DNA from: Eopsaltria australis
Taxonomy: Eukaryota > Chordata > Aves > Passeriformes > Petroicidae
Reading direction: 5' to 3'
Assembly (NCBI GenBank): GCA_034509425.1
Contig: JAVTVJ010000793.1
Coordinates: forward strand, 372,001-436,000
Length of the DNA: 64,000 nucleotides
In this document: piece by piece, positions 39,601-54,600 of the stretch
Numbering within the stretch: position 1 is the stretch's first letter
Layout of the letters: each line of letters starts with the position of its first letter
Program-made: the position numbers and the translations under genes
The notes under the pieces: model-generated
The model's input: only the letters and a program-made list of their open reading frames with translations
What the model was told of the DNA's origin: nothing
Databases searched by the model: none

Positions 39601-42600
39601 GGTTAGAATTAAAATAAAGACTTCTGAGAAAATTTAGCACAGGTTGTAAAAACATACCAAGTGAAGTATGACGTTTGTACTCTCAAGCTATAGGTGACTA
39701 ATTTTATGCTCCTTACATCTTTGTGAAAAATTTATCCAGACCCAAATGATCTGAATTGTTGCTTGCAAGACGCTTAACCTTTTCTGCTTGCAGTACAATA
39801 AGTGTTGGATATCTAATGTGAATATCCCCTTATGGTTTTTCTCCTACTATATTTAAGTATATTCTGATTTTATTTGTTAAAGCTTTGTATTAAGGTCAGC
39901 ATGTATAATAAACTTCACAAAAATAGAACTTAAAGTGTTCTACTCCTCCTTTTTCTTACTTGGGTAGATTTCTTGAACTGAAGATTTTTTGCTTACATGA
40001 TTGGTTTCAGAAGATTTTGCCTGCTGATGTTATACAACCATAAGAAGACGCAATTGAAAAACCAGAACCTCAGTATTAAGAGCTGTTTCCTTGTCCTCAG
40101 GAAAGATTAACCTTTCTTCTTCAACATTTACTTAATGTATTTTTTCCAGTCGCACCCAAAAAGTATGATCTTCACTGGTATTTTAATTGTTAACATGTAT
40201 CAAGTCACTTCTCTTACATATTTTAATCTTGTGTTTGTTGTGTTTTGTCCATTGCATCCTTTTGCTATTTTAATGTATACTGTATGTTCCATCCCTTGAA
40301 CTCACATGAGGTACAGCCTTGTAATCACTGCTATAGTTCAAATATTTTGTCCAAGTCATTACCCAAATCGCTCAAAAATTATTTATAATGATGGATAAGG
40401 AAGCTGGCCTTTAAGTTCTATTAAGTGTTTGGAAATACAGAGGATAATATATACCTTGATCTCTTTGTACATTGCACAGTATTTAAAATGATCCTTTGCT
40501 GTATTTATGGGAAAGTGCTTATTTACTGAAAAGGGCAGTCAAGTCACTGAACAAATCATGACACATGTAGTCATTACAGGGACCTTACACTGAGTATGAA
40601 ATAGCTAGACTCCCCCCTGAAGGCAGCAATATTTGGGGTTTTGTTCTGGTTTGTATTTTTCAGCTCATGGTAAAGCTCTTGTCTAATTATCTTTGCTTGA
40701 TATAATGGTGTTCTGCCCATGTATTGACCCCAGCAGGTCCCCTAGTTCTACTACTAGTGGAAGTCTGTTCCAAAAATAAGTGAAATTCTTAAGAAGACCT
40801 TTTTTCTTTAAACTAAACCAGTAGTCCTGAAATACAGCAAATCAAAAGTAATAAGGAAATACAAATCATACATCTAGTAAAACTTCATCCTTTATGTTCT
40901 TTCTACCTCTTTAGAACAGACTTTTTTTTTAAAATCCTAAGAACTCATTAATAGATACTGAAAACAAACACCACCCATAGTTTAGAGATGAAGATCTAAA
41001 GCTCTGTGTATCTTCTGATACATAGAGATAGTTTACTCAGTGATAACAAGAGCTTGGGATAGGGTGACAGTGGATCAGTGTTTTCACCTTTTTTATCATT
41101 TGGTTCCTGATTTCAAGTTGTGTGAAGAGAAACATGGCAGGTTGTGGTTTGTGGTTGTGGTTAAACAGTTTCTGTAGTCAAACAGACACAAATTCAGCAG
41201 ATAATCTTTGCTCAGAGACTGACAATTTAATTGTACAAAAGTCCAAAATTACAAATTAAAGAGATTTAACACTAAGACACTCATCTATATGAGTAGGTTT
41301 CAGTAATAAGCTTTATTTCATAGCAGAATTCCATGGTGCTGGCTCTTTTTTTTTTTTTTTTTTTATGTTTAGTACTATTTCTAAATCATAATACTGTCTT
41401 TCTGGAGCAAGTCCCTGGTTGGCTCCTTTTTTTTTTCTTGAATAGTTGTATCAGTTTCCAGAAAGCCTCTTTCCTTAGTGTGTCTGTCTTATGGCTGAAA
41501 TATATAATTTATTCTTACCAATTATGGAACATTTTTATGAAATAAGTTGTGTTTTTGTTGACATGGATAAAAGACTTCTACTGAAATGGCAGTTTTAACT
41601 TTTGAACTTCTGTTAGTTGCAGCCATTCTTCAAATTTGCCAGTGTAAATTGACTGTCATTGTAAATGGATTTGCTGTTAAGAGTACTTCAAGGCTGTAGT
41701 GCATCTCTGAAAACCTCTGCTTAGTTATTTCTTCCTCTCAGCCTTAAAAGCTAGTTATTTCCTACTAGCCTTAAAAGCACATTCAGCCATGTGGTCTCAC
41801 TGTATTCAGACTAGTAATATGTCTCCATAGAATTCAAAAACAGAATAATTCCTGATACAGCTTGGACACTGAGGGTTCATCCACATGTTTTAGTATTATG
41901 ATTGCACCCTCTGGAGTAAGTCAAAGTAATTTGCTGTTCTTATTACACTTGGGATAGGATAGAAGGACAAAGCTGTCAACTGCTGTTCTTTTTTAGTTTA
42001 AAAGAACTTACTAGATTAAATACTCTTAATGATCTTAGCAGATAGGAAAAAAAATCCCACTTCACTCTATGTTGTGACATAATACTACTGCATTCATTCC
42101 AAACACCAAGTCCGCAGCCCACCCTGGGGGAAAATATAAGCACTTGGGAATTTTGAGTAAAGCATAGACACAAAGTTAAAATCTATAGTGATTTTAGGCT
42201 TCTGGCATATCCAGATCACTCTGTTTTTCTGGTGGTCAGCTTTGTAATGTTTAGGATTGAAGGATGCAGTGTGATTATAATCAGACTGCTGATGTCTCAC
42301 TGTAGAAGTGGAGAATGCTAAAGACAATACAGGCTTCCTATATGAATGTAATATGGGAAAAAGATGGAGGATTCATTCACAAACTTAAAAAAGAGATTCA
42401 AGTCAAGTTGTGAAGTGTGACTGGACTCATACTGCTGTCATTTAGAGTGTAAAAATTATCTTTAAAATGTGTTAAAGCATAGCAATAAAAGCTATCTTTC
42501 TTGTTTAATTACTCCAAGTGATCTGTTCACAGCCTTCTCAGCTACAATGCTTGGAATATTTAATGATCTTTGCCATTTAGTTAGCATCTCATTTCAAAGT

Positions 42601-45600
42601 TCAGTATATCCACTTTGAAATCTGAAGTGCATGTTTTATGTTCCTTCTTCAGCATTTTAAATCCATTAAACTTCTTGAAATGACAGTCTTAGGGCTAAAT
42701 ACTGCATTTAATATAGTGGGCCTGCCATGGAGACAAGTAAGTCAATATTACTTATTCCTGTGATGTTAATTTCATCTCTAAAATCTGTCATTATTAGATT
42801 AATCCATTTTTGTTTTCCTGTGTTACTGAACTCATGCTGAAGTAATTATCTACCAAAAAAATCCTACACCAAAGTCTTTCTGGACTGTTTCTTTTTAAGC
42901 CAGTCTGTTATTCTGTAGATGTTAAACTTGGCTTCTTGGTTTCTGGATGCAGAAAGGAAGATGTATAAAACTTTGAGTAGATACATGGGTGTAAGCCCAG
43001 ACCCTTCATCTCTCCCTGTAGCAGTAGCTTCTCCTTTTACTTTTGAATGTGTCAGCTCCTTCTCATTTAAAAATCACTTCTCAGAAAGTAGTTTTTTAGA
43101 ATTTTTCAAAGTATTAAATCCAAAAGCATGCAATTATTCTGTCATTAGGGCAGATTACCTGACATTTCATCTGTGTGATGACTGCATGGGTTATGGATTC
43201 ACAAAAACTCTGCACAGATATGGGACCCCCACTGAAGTTGCTATTCTACCTGTTTTCACTACAGATACTGTTCTTATACTAATTTGTCTGAGGATTCTGT
43301 GTGTGCCATGGGAGCACCTGCCCCTGTCGAGTATCTTGCATAGAGCAATGCTTATGAGCTCTAAAAGTATTTCTATTTCTTTATTAAATTCACTGTTTTC
43401 CATAGGATCAACATCTAGCTGACTTGCTTCTGTCACCTGCTTAGTTTAGTACTTCAGTTGTTTGTAATTTGTTTAGTTTTCCATCAATTAAAGCACAAAA
43501 ATAAATACTTGTAGCCCACACTGTATGTGTGTTTTCGTTTAAGAAACTTTAGTTCTAAGTCAGTAGTCTAATCATGTTTCAGATTATTAAATCTACCACT
43601 TTGACTTTCTGTTGTTGGTCCACCAAACAATGGCATGAACTCTTCCATACAACCGCTAGATTATCTAGTTTTGCTTAACCACTTTGGTGGTTCTGTTACC
43701 AATTTAAACTTGTGGTGTCTGAGTGTATCTGTCTGCATGACTTGTCCACTCACAAATATCTAGCAATGTTTTTGTGCAAAAGGGAAACCTGGTGATTTAG
43801 CTGTAGTGTGTTTTGTGTAATGCAGTCCATCACTTTGCTTTCTTTAATGTTGCTTTAACAAAACTTACCTATGCGGAGTACATGCTCTTTCATACTTAAA
43901 TAAATATCTTGATCATTCTTTCTTGTGATTGAATAATTAAAAGGAAGGATTTCCTTAATTTTTATATCATTATTGCATTTCTGTAAAAGATTGCATTTTT
44001 CATATTTGCAGAGGAAAAGAACACGGAACAACTTGCCTGTACTAACAACTATGTGGGTGTATGGGACATCCTAATAAAAAACGGACTTGGGGAAAAATGA
44101 GTGATGGATGGTAAAGATTCAAAGTAATTATACCTACTTTAACAAAGACAAGTTGTTGTGCCCTCTACATATATTTCATGTTTTCAGCGAGTTCTTAATA
44201 TCAAAATGTTTGGCATGGGAGCTTTCTTTAGCTGGGAGAATTCAGACATTCAGCATCTACCTGTGGTATGGTGGTGTGGTACCACCATCAGTGAAATGTA
44301 CCGGCCCTGTGCAAGACAAGTGTAGTCCTAGAGTAGGAGCTGGAGGACAAACAGAGTAATTTGCAGGACTTGATCACTGGTGGTTGGTAGCATTTTAGGT
44401 AAAGAAATTAATCTCCTTAGAGTAAGTTTCAGTTTGAAACTGACACTCAGATTTTCATGCTTACATTTGGTGTCTGCAAGTGAGATGGGCATCTAAACTT
44501 ATACCAGGGGGGATCTGGTCAGTGGATTCAGCAGAGCCTGTTCATCTTATGCTACATCTGCTTGTCACATGTAGATGTCTTGCTTCCTAAGGCCCTTCCA
44601 CTGAGGCCTGTGTGTGAGTACCTTGACTCAAGCTGAAGCTGCCATCAGCTATTCCTGACAAATGTCCTTGACCAGAACAGAAGCTTTGACACATTGTTTG
44701 CAGTGTAATATGCACACATACAGCTGTGTGTCTTAACCTGAAACTTAATCTTTGCTTTGCATGCTGATTTTCTTCTCTACTAGCAAACCAATGCAATAAT
44801 TAGTTTCTACACTGAATATGTTTCTGTCCTTTTTTTTGAAGTGAATTAGAGCCCAGTTAGCAACCAGTTCAACTACTTTCTACACATCTGCATGTAGTTC
44901 TTTGCAACCCATAAAAGCCTCCTTTATGTTCCTTCACTCAGACTATTGCCCTTAAAAACCCCCAAAGAAAATCTGACAGAATATGTATATAATTTTTGTG
45001 TTGGTTTAGCCAGACTGTACAATAGCCACCACTTAATATTAGTCAAGAGTCATGCTCTTTGGGAAGCTTCTTGTCTGAACTGAGTGCTCTGGCAATCCTA
45101 AGATATTAATCATGGGATATTATTCAAGCTATCCTACTTTTCATATTAGACTTGTACTGATGAAATAACCCAGATTTTGGTGGGTTTGTGTGTGCATCTG
45201 TTCAGAGTTCTGTTTCAGCAGTTGTAGATTCCACATCTAGTGAAGATCCACCTAATGATCTAGAAGTCTTGTTTAAGTATTCAAAAGGGTTCAAAACCTT
45301 AGTCATCATGAACATTTTTGTGACCTTTAAACAAGTACTGTTAGGTTCATGCCTGGTGTGGCATTATGGTCAGTTACATTCTCTTGGCATGTGTGTGAGG
45401 AATGCCACAGTAGTTACATCCATGTAAATAGGTCACTAGTTTTGTTGCTCCATACTACCAACTCCAAGAGAAAAAAACCAGCAGTGTTTTACTGTTGGTA
45501 TGTTCCCCAGTCTCCCATTTCAGAATCTCAGAATTAATTTCAGACTTCAGTTTTAATTTTAACCCTTCCTTGCTAGTTAATGAATAGAAATGAAAATAAG

Positions 45601-48600
45601 TTCTGTGTAATTGCCAAACAGATGAATCAGCTTTTAATTGAATATAGAAGATCATAGTGAGATGAGCCTCTGGTGTTGAAATGTAGCTTGCATGAATTCC
45701 CCTCGTCTCCTCCCATCTGTAGTGTAAAACTACTTGGAAGCTCTGTTTATGTCAAGACAAATGTGATTGAGGTAATTCTAGGAGAAGAATGCACACAAAT
45801 CTGGAAGAAATGAGAAATGTTGGATAAAGTGTTAGGCTTGTACAGTCAGCAGTAGAAGTTTAGGTCAGCTCTCTCAGTGACTGTTTGTTTTTCTTTTCAA
45901 AAGTAGTCAGAGTTTTCTGTTCATGAGCATAGGAGACAACATGAAACTGAAAAACTTGGCAGTATAGCTTCAGCTTCAGAACTCCACTTAAAATTTTCTG
46001 CTATAGAAACTTCAAATATGACATAAGACCATCATCTGTGTACCTCATCTATTATGATACTGAAGGAAATTGGAGTCCTCTGTCCTGCAATGGCACCATC
46101 TTGAACCTCAGCCTTGTCAGGACAGGTCTATTTAGTCACACTGTTTCTTTTCTTCTGCAGTTCTGTTATATTCTCTCCTGGAGCTGCTGCTTGTTCTCTG
46201 TGGCAGATTTCTGCAAAATGTTTACTTGATAGTAGCTTCTATCATGCCATTCAAAAGCAGGGGAAGTGGTGTCAATTTTCTGAAAAGTGAATTGGAGAGG
46301 AAAGGATTTTCTTTGCTCCTGTTCTTAACTGCTAATGCCCTGACTGTTTCCAAAGTGAAAAAGAACTAGAAGTGGTTTTTAAATAATGGTTGCTCATTCC
46401 TCCATTTTTAGTTTCTATTTCAATTTGATAAGGCCTCAGAAATCAAGTACACTGTATTTGAGCTGCTCTTCAGCCTAATGTATTTGCAGGAATCTGAGAA
46501 CATGTATGTGGACAAAGTTTATATTTTCAGATATCTAGCCTTGACTTTGAATTTATCTTACCGTCTCTCCCTTTCCTTCCGTGAAACTGAATTCCTTCAG
46601 AGTTAGGTGCTGCAGCAAATACACTTCTGTATGTCTGGTTCTGAGTTCCAAGTCCCTGCTGCAGAGTAGAAACCAGATCCCTACATTAGGCTCTTGTTTT
46701 CTATAGGGAAGAGGGAGACTTCTCAATTTCCAAACAGCATATAGGTGAAACCTAAAGCTTCCCCCTTTCTTCTTGTATGTATTTTGCTTCAAATCTGGAA
46801 AGGTACATCTCTATCCATTTTGCTACCCTATCTAGAAGCTAATTCCTGAAAGCAAATAGTTTTACTAATTTTCAAATAATAGAGCAGAAGTTTCTGGTAT
46901 AAGATGACATTCTGGAATTTATATCAGTACCGTAAAAACAGCAGACCAGTCAATTTCTCTTCTTTTCATGAGATATCAGTGAGCAAGAAATCTTAAACAG
47001 AGGAGAATCAATGTATGCCTGCCTCAATTGATATAAAAGCTATAATGTTATCATGAAATTTTCTGTGTAAATTGACTTACTTCACTAACTGCTACATATT
47101 TATTGCTTATATTGTGAAATTTTTGTATGGAGAGCAATAACTGTCCTCATTGGGGAGGGCGGAGAGATGTTACAGTTTGAATAACAAAAATAATAATATG
47201 GTATCCCTGTATTTACTCTGTTCCATGAAATAGAAAGGAGCAAACCAAAGGAATGTAATGCTTTTGTTTGGAGGACTATGCCAATACTTGTTTGGCAAGG
47301 ATACAAATTGATACCTAGTTTTTTATTTTTCAGGATCAACAGACTGCATATGCTATTCAACTGTTGGCATTTCTGATCCAGTAACTTCAGCTCTTCATAT
47401 TATTGTAGGTGGGTGGTTGCAGTTTGCTGTTTTGTTACAAAAAAAGATGAAAGTAACCCAAAATACTATTTTCATTTAGTTCTTTCTTTATCTCTGTGAA
47501 ATACAATTTGAACATAATGGCTGGGATTTAAGTCTGTGATTTGAAATATAGGAGGTTAAAAATGAATTGCTTTCTCTATAGTAATTCATTGTTTTCAACG
47601 GATCATAATATTTTGAAACTTCTGTGCTAGAGTTTTCATGAATTCTGTCATTCTTTTGAAAATAGTAGAATGCAATAAGCAGCATCAGTTGTTAGACTAT
47701 ATCTCTGTCTATGTATGTGTATATCTATCTTAGAGAAAGCTTTGAGAAATGCATGTACACTTGGCTAGTAGTATTTTGTGCTAGTTGTCCAATTGTCCTG
47801 AAGAATGCCAAGTTGCAGTTAATTTTAGTATCATTACTGAGTATCTAACTGCAGTTTTAGGATCTGGTGTTGCAAAGATTTACATATGTGCTTCTCTTAC
47901 TAACCTATGGTTAACTCTGTTCATCATCTGTGGAGTTTAGGCCTTTGGACTAGGATTGGAGAGATGTGGCTTTAGTATATCATAGTATTTTAGCTGTATT
48001 ATTAAGTCCCAGAGTCACAGAATGGGTCAGGTTGGAAGGGACCACAGTGGATCATCTGGTCCAACCTCCCTGTGAAACAAAAAAAAACCCCAAAACACCA
48101 AAATAGCAAACAAACAAAAAACCCCACCCCCACAGCTCCCACCATCGCTCCAAAGCTTGCGTGAGGAGGACATCAGAGAAGTGGTGTATTCTTTGTTCTT
48201 AGGGATTTCTAGGACCTGACTGGATAAGCCCAGAGTAACCTGATCTGGCCTCATAGCTGAACCTGGTTTGAGTGGAAGGTTTGATGAGAAACGTCCAAAA
48301 GCTCCTTCCAGCTTGAATTATCCTCTGATGGTACAACATAGAGGTTTAAGTAGTACCCAGGAGATGTACAGGAGATACTGCATCGATCTGCTTAGGGGCA
48401 GGGGCTGTCAAGCATTGACACACGGTTCCCAGGGAAGCGGTTGTTTCACCATCCCTGGGGATACTTAGAAGACCTGTAGATGTGGCACTTAAGGACATGG
48501 TTTAGTAGTGGCCTTGACAGGGCTGGGTTAACATTTGAATTAGATAATCCCAAAGGCCTTTTCCAGTCTAAATAGTTCTGTGACTTTATCCCCTCCTACT

Positions 48601-51600
48601 GCTACAGGGTAAAGGAGTGTAAATTCTGCATTACACATTTTTAGCATACTGAGCCCTTTCTTCTCATTTAGTGTTTAATGCTTTTAAATTAAGAGATTAA
48701 ACAAGTATTAAAAATTATTTTTCCTTGTGTGCATGTGTAAGAAGTGTATGCATTTATGACATATATATTGACATAAATACAATATGTATTTTTTATTTTT
48801 AATGACTTTGCAGTGTTAAGGTTACTATCATGCTTGCGGCTGCAAATAAAATAAAGCTTAATAGACCCTTGCACTTCTAATCTTCATAGGTGACTGTCAG
48901 CCTCTGGATGTCTCTTCTGTACACCACAACAACACATTTTTGAAATACTCTGTGTCCTTGCTGGGTTATGGTTTTTATGGAGATATATTAAAAGATAGTG
49001 AGAAGAAGCGGTGGATGGGTCCAATGAGATACGACTACTCAGGTAATGTTTTTAATTACTACATTCTGTTGTCAGCTTGTAAACATATTGGAGCAGTTGG
49101 TTTACTCTCTCCAATCTTCTTTAAAGCTTGTAAACATCAGAAACTGAACCTGATTTTAAACTCCTTGTAGCACCAAGTATGTTGGATCACTTTACATAAA
49201 GCTCTGTAACTTCGGAGTTAACGTTGACAGTGGGCTCAATAAAGTTGTGTTGAGTATGTGCCACCTATTGAAAATGGCCTAAAAAGTAATAACTTTTGTC
49301 CTAAACATTTTGACTTCCTTTTTTAGTCACTTTAAGAGAGATAGGCACTCCTCTGTCTTGAACATGCAGCTGATGGAATGAATTGCTAATTTTGCCCTTA
49401 CTCTAGCACTGATTAGAGAGAGAGGAGTGATTTAGTCTTGTTACCTAATATTTGGGTAAGTCCAATGCTAGTGGATAGTATCTTTTGCCTTGTTTGATTT
49501 ATTTTGTGTTAGGGAAAGAAGATGCATGAGGAGAACTTTAGTGCAAGCCAATTTTAAGATTCAGCAGTGATGTATAACCAAATTTTTTAGTTGGTTTTTA
49601 AAGATGTGAAGTGAAATAATGGCACTTCTGACAAATGTTAAAACATTGGAGTGGTGCTGTGGTATTTTCTTGTTCCTTACACTCTAAAACATCTTAAGAA
49701 AAAGAGTTCTGAGCTTGAGGAGGGCTGCTATTGTTTTGCAGTCCTTAGAGAAGGAAAGAGAGGAAAAATCAAGGAATGTATGCAGAGATGTTTGCCATGT
49801 GGATTTATAATAACTTAATGCTGCATAATGCCTTTTTTATGTAGGCTTCAAGACTTTTCTTTCTCATCATTATTATGAAGGAACAATTGCTTATCAACCA
49901 GCAGAACACACACATGGATCTCCACGAGATAAAGAGAGCTGCAGAACAGGGTAGGCTAATGTTTATCTCTGGGTATTTGGTATGAACTATTTAAAATGGC
50001 TGTACATGAACAGAGGTTACAGAACTGTTGGTTTTAATATCAAAACACTTACTCTAAAAGACATGAGCTTGTAAAAACAATTATTGACTCATTAGAAAGA
50101 ACACCTCATTTTATCAGGTCATTAAACAAAAATCTAATAAAATTTTGTTAGCTGGTTCTCCTCCTCCCTCGATTTTAAATGAAGCAAAACATAACAGCAG
50201 AGGACCCAGTTACAAGATGCTGAGGATACTATGCTGTGTTACTACTAAGAAATCAAAAATCTGGATGTCCTGTAGCTTCTACAGATGAAAACAATAATTC
50301 AGAAATTCTCAAGTGTTCACATTGTAACTGGATCTAACAATTTCAGTAGTTGTTTCAGTGCAATAACAACAGCTGGCATGGCTTGTCCTGAGGACAAGCT
50401 CTCTCAGGAATCAGCCTATTTAGCCTGTTTTTTTATATACTGCTATGATGCTGTATGAATTCTGTGTGATATTCTTCACTTGTTTCTTTAGTCAGCGGGC
50501 CTGCCTTAATCTCCCAGTGTTTTCTTTTCTTTTTCCTTTCTCTTTGCTTTCACCTGCTTGAAGTTATGCACTAGTGTTTATTATTCTTCTTTATATATGG
50601 ATTTAGCTATCAAAGATAAAGTAATTGTCACAGCACCCAATAGCACAGCAGGATACAGAGGAGCCTCAAACTTTGTCCAGAAGCAGTAAGACTGCTGTGA
50701 CGTGCTGCAGATCAGACTCTGGTATCAGCTGGAGAAACTGTTCCAAGCCATCAGGTGGCCTGATGCAGGGGAGGCTCCAGAGGGAGAAAACTGTCATCCA
50801 GGTCTCAGGAATGGAGTAAGGAATGCCTGGTGCCTCACAGGGAATTTTTTACTTCCTGATAATTACTGGAAGGGCAATAGGGCTGGGCACAAGCAATTTA
50901 GGAGAATCCTGGAGCATGGTAATGATATTGATCATGCAGGTAGTTGACAGGCTGGCTAGAACTGCTCTGTTGGTCTTGTTACAGAAGATAAAAAGTGGGG
51001 ATGTGATAGTTGAAGGCAGTTTTAGCAGTGGTGACTGTGAAGTTTTACCTTCTGAGAGAAGTAAACAAGACAAAAAGTAGAATTGCAGCCCTTTGGTTCA
51101 TTTGGGGATCTTGGCAATATTCCATGGGAGACTGTCCTGGAGTACAAAGAGGCATAGGACGGTTAGTTGGTACCTCCTCAAAGTTCAAGAATAATCCATT
51201 CTGATATGCAGAAACTGGAATAACCAGGCTAGAAAAGCAACTTGGATGAACAAGGAACTGAGTGGTAAAGACAAGGTGAAAGTGGAGTGGGTTACTTTAG
51301 AAGAACACAAAAGACATTGCTTTAACATACAGGAATGAAATTGAGAAAGCCAAAGCTCAGTCAGAGTTGAAATCAGTGAGGGATGTGAAGGGTGTTGCTT
51401 TTTATGAAGGGATTTTTTAAACGTACCAATTATAACTAAAGGCTGAAAGAACTGTGGCCTTGCTGCTTAGTGGCATGGAGATAAGATATATCAAAAAGGC
51501 TGCAAAGTTACTCCTTTACCCCATTTTTCACTAATTTAGTCTCACCCCAGGCCATACAGGTCCCCAGGCTCCTGGATGAAGGTGAAACAGTGGGTGATAA

Positions 51601-54600
51601 ATACCTTGACTGTAGCAAGACCGTTGGTCCTGTTTGCTGTGGTATTCTTAAAACTAAGTGATGAGGTGTGGACTAGGTCAGTGGGTGGATGAGAAACTGG
51701 CTGAACTACTAGAAGAGTTGTGAGTGCTAGGTCTGGCTGGTAGCCAATTACTAGTGGTGTCCCTTGGGAATATTGGACCTAACACTGTGCAATATCCTTA
51801 TTTATGACTGGGACAGTCTCAGAAAGTGCACTCTCAGCAGTCTTGTGGATGATACCAGATTGGGAGTGGCTTATCTTGAAAGTCAGGGCTGCCATTCAAA
51901 GGGATCTTGGTGGGCAGAAGAAATGGCTGGTTGGAATCTCCCGAAGTTCAGAAGACGTAGATGTCCAGTACCTGGGGTGGAATAGTCCCAGTCATGAGTG
52001 TTGACTGGGCACTGACTGAATGGAAGGCAGCTCTGTCAAAAATAACTTCAGGATCCTGGTGGGCAACAGCTGTACCTGAGTTAGCACTATGTCCTTGCAG
52101 CAAGGAAAGCCCACCTTATACTGAGTTTCCTAAGCAGAAGGGAAGCCAACAGGTCAGGAATAATTCTTCCCTGCACTTAGCACTTGTGAGATGGACTGTG
52201 TCCAGTATGTCAGTGTCTTTCACTGTTAGAGCAGTCAGATGTTGGAACAGGGTGCCCTCATAAATCCTCAAAACTTGGGTGAATAACACACTGAATGTCC
52301 TGATCCTGTAAGACTAACCTTGAGCTCTCCTGTGAGACCAGCTTTGATCACATCAGAGATCCCTTCCAACCTGTGTGATCCTGTGGCTCTCTGCTGCTGT
52401 TACCTCTCACATCCAGTCTTTAGAACTGTACTTAAATAACTGCACTGCCTGTAGGACTGTGATGATTCCTGCCAAATGCGGGTTGTCAGTGCTGTGGTAC
52501 ATCTTGTGATGGGGGAAGATCTTGTAAAGACTGGGTAAAAGTTGAAATTAACAATAATGGAGGTCTTTCAGGAATTGAATGGTATTTTTGTTTTCAGATG
52601 TTACATTTGCAAGAAAAGTGAGAAACAGCTGGCAGAACAGTACAAGGAACGTGGATTAAAACATGAAGGTACTTTGTCAAAAAAAGTATAACATGGTAGT
52701 ATTACACAAATTATTCTTTTTCAGAAGATACCAGTTCAAGTGTGCATGTATTTTGGTTTTTTAACATTCTGAGTTAATTGATAATCCATTTTTTCTTTCA
52801 GTTTACACTTGTGGCCTTGCTAGAGAAAGATGTAGATTCATTGGAGTTTTGCCTCCAGCTTTGGTTCATCAGCCTGGATAAACCCTTCTTAAAGAGCAGG
52901 CAGGCTTCCTGTGGGTGCCTCTTTGTGCTTTTACTCTGTTTTTATTTCTTCTTGTGGAGCCCAGCGCATACAATCATAATTTTCTTGACACAAGCATTTG
53001 ATCCTTATGACCTAGATTATTTTACAATTGCAGTTTTTTTGCACTGTGTCTGTGCCAAGTTCTAGACATTTGTTAGCAAAAAGATCATCATACTGTGGAG
53101 ATTCACTGATAGCATAAAGATTTCTGTGCAACTTGAATTCCTGTTACACATGTTTAGTGCTTTCATCCGAGCTGCTGCTTTCAGATCTTACATACAGTCA
53201 AGAGATGGCCAAATCAGAATATTTCTTGGGTTATTTTAATCTGTGCCCAGATTCAGCTAAAGAAATTTTTTACAGAGTACAAATAATGCACATAAATAAT
53301 AATATAAATATGACAGTAGGTTTTTTGGTAAGAAAAAAAATGGTCTTTTTGAGAAATGATTGTACTTAGAAATTGCCAGCCTTTTTTCTTTTGTTTGTCA
53401 TGGGTTTTATTTGCATTTTTTCATGTTTGTGTGTGGTGTTTGGTTCTTTGGTTGGTTAGTTGGTTTGGTTTTTAAATCTGCCATTTTGTTACCTTTCATG
53501 CAGCAAAGGAGCTAATAGAAAGCTACAGGTTAGCAATCAAGACAGTTTTAGCCAACATTTCAGGTGACATTAAGCAGCTGATTATGTAGGATATTGTTTA
53601 CTTTATTCCATTCTACTTCTGGCTTTCTTTGCTGTCCAGTCTCTTCATGCAGTACTGTAAGGAAACAATACAATCAGCTACTTTTGATACACAACAGAAA
53701 GGATTTTAAATCTCCACTTCAGATGAGCTTTTCACTCAGTGGGGTGTCTTGGGTGACTCTTTCATTGTGCCTACTGGGTTTGTGTATGATTCAGATAAGT
53801 TTAGAAGGATGCTTGATTGGTTGTTACTGAACATATTTCTTTGTATTGTGCAGGAGTCTCTGTGCATGTGCTGAACAAACATTGAGTGTTAGTACTTTAT
53901 GCTGACTTCAGCAACTTGCAGTGTGTGTACACAATAGGCCATTGAAATGAGTGCCACTTATGCACTCCCTGCTTATGACTGCCCTACTGTAGGATATTTT
54001 GAGCAAATAATCTGTGCTGTTACAGTGATACACACTGCAAAATAGTTATGGAAGCAGTTGTTCATTTAAAATGTGATTGATACACTGACTTGGTTCTTAC
54101 TTTGAACAGTGAAGGTGTTCTTGAGTAACATGCTGAGATTTATACCAGATGAAAACCATCTATTACAGTAACATAAATAAGCATTTTACCTTAAGTAATT
54201 TAAGACTTATTTACTTCAGTGAGCATACTTAAAATGCTAATACAGACCCAGACACACTGATGACTGAATTACTAATGCTTCTCTGGGAAAGAGCAAAAGG
54301 ATTTATCAGTAAAGGGAGTTGTTTTCATTTTTTTGTTTGTGTATCAGAAAATGCCTGTTGTTTCCAGTTCCAGTAGTTTATGTTCTGTTCGGTTACCTTC
54401 ATCTCAGAGCAGGGTCTTGTCATTTGCCTGCAGCCTGAACAGTCATTCTATAGTCTGACATTTAGATCTGTCTCATCTCTCTTAAGATGTACATTTTGAA
54501 TCTGATTTAAATTACTTCTTTTGGTAATGTCATGTTTGAAAGCAACATAAAAAGATCAGCAGTAAAGCAGGCAATACTAAAAAGCACTGTGTCAAATGAA

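Larger units (their letters stand above)
47409..48889 (+). other. CERK intron 7
   Basis: About 1.5 kb. Its middle (48008-48586) is a nest of CR1-like fragments and an A/C-rich tract, listed separately. Confidence 0.85.

Noticed and set aside
42919..43422. 167-residue open frame in CERK intron 6
   Set aside because: The antisense strand is also open over 43191-43436. The peptide shows no recognisable domain, and there is no promoter, splice or poly(A) context. Probably a chance low-stop stretch.
52802..53065. Possible alternative last exon of CERK in intron 10
   Set aside because: A good CTTTCAG acceptor ends at 52801, but joining from exon 10 gives only about 26 residues without conservation before a stop, and there is no nearby convincing poly(A) signal.
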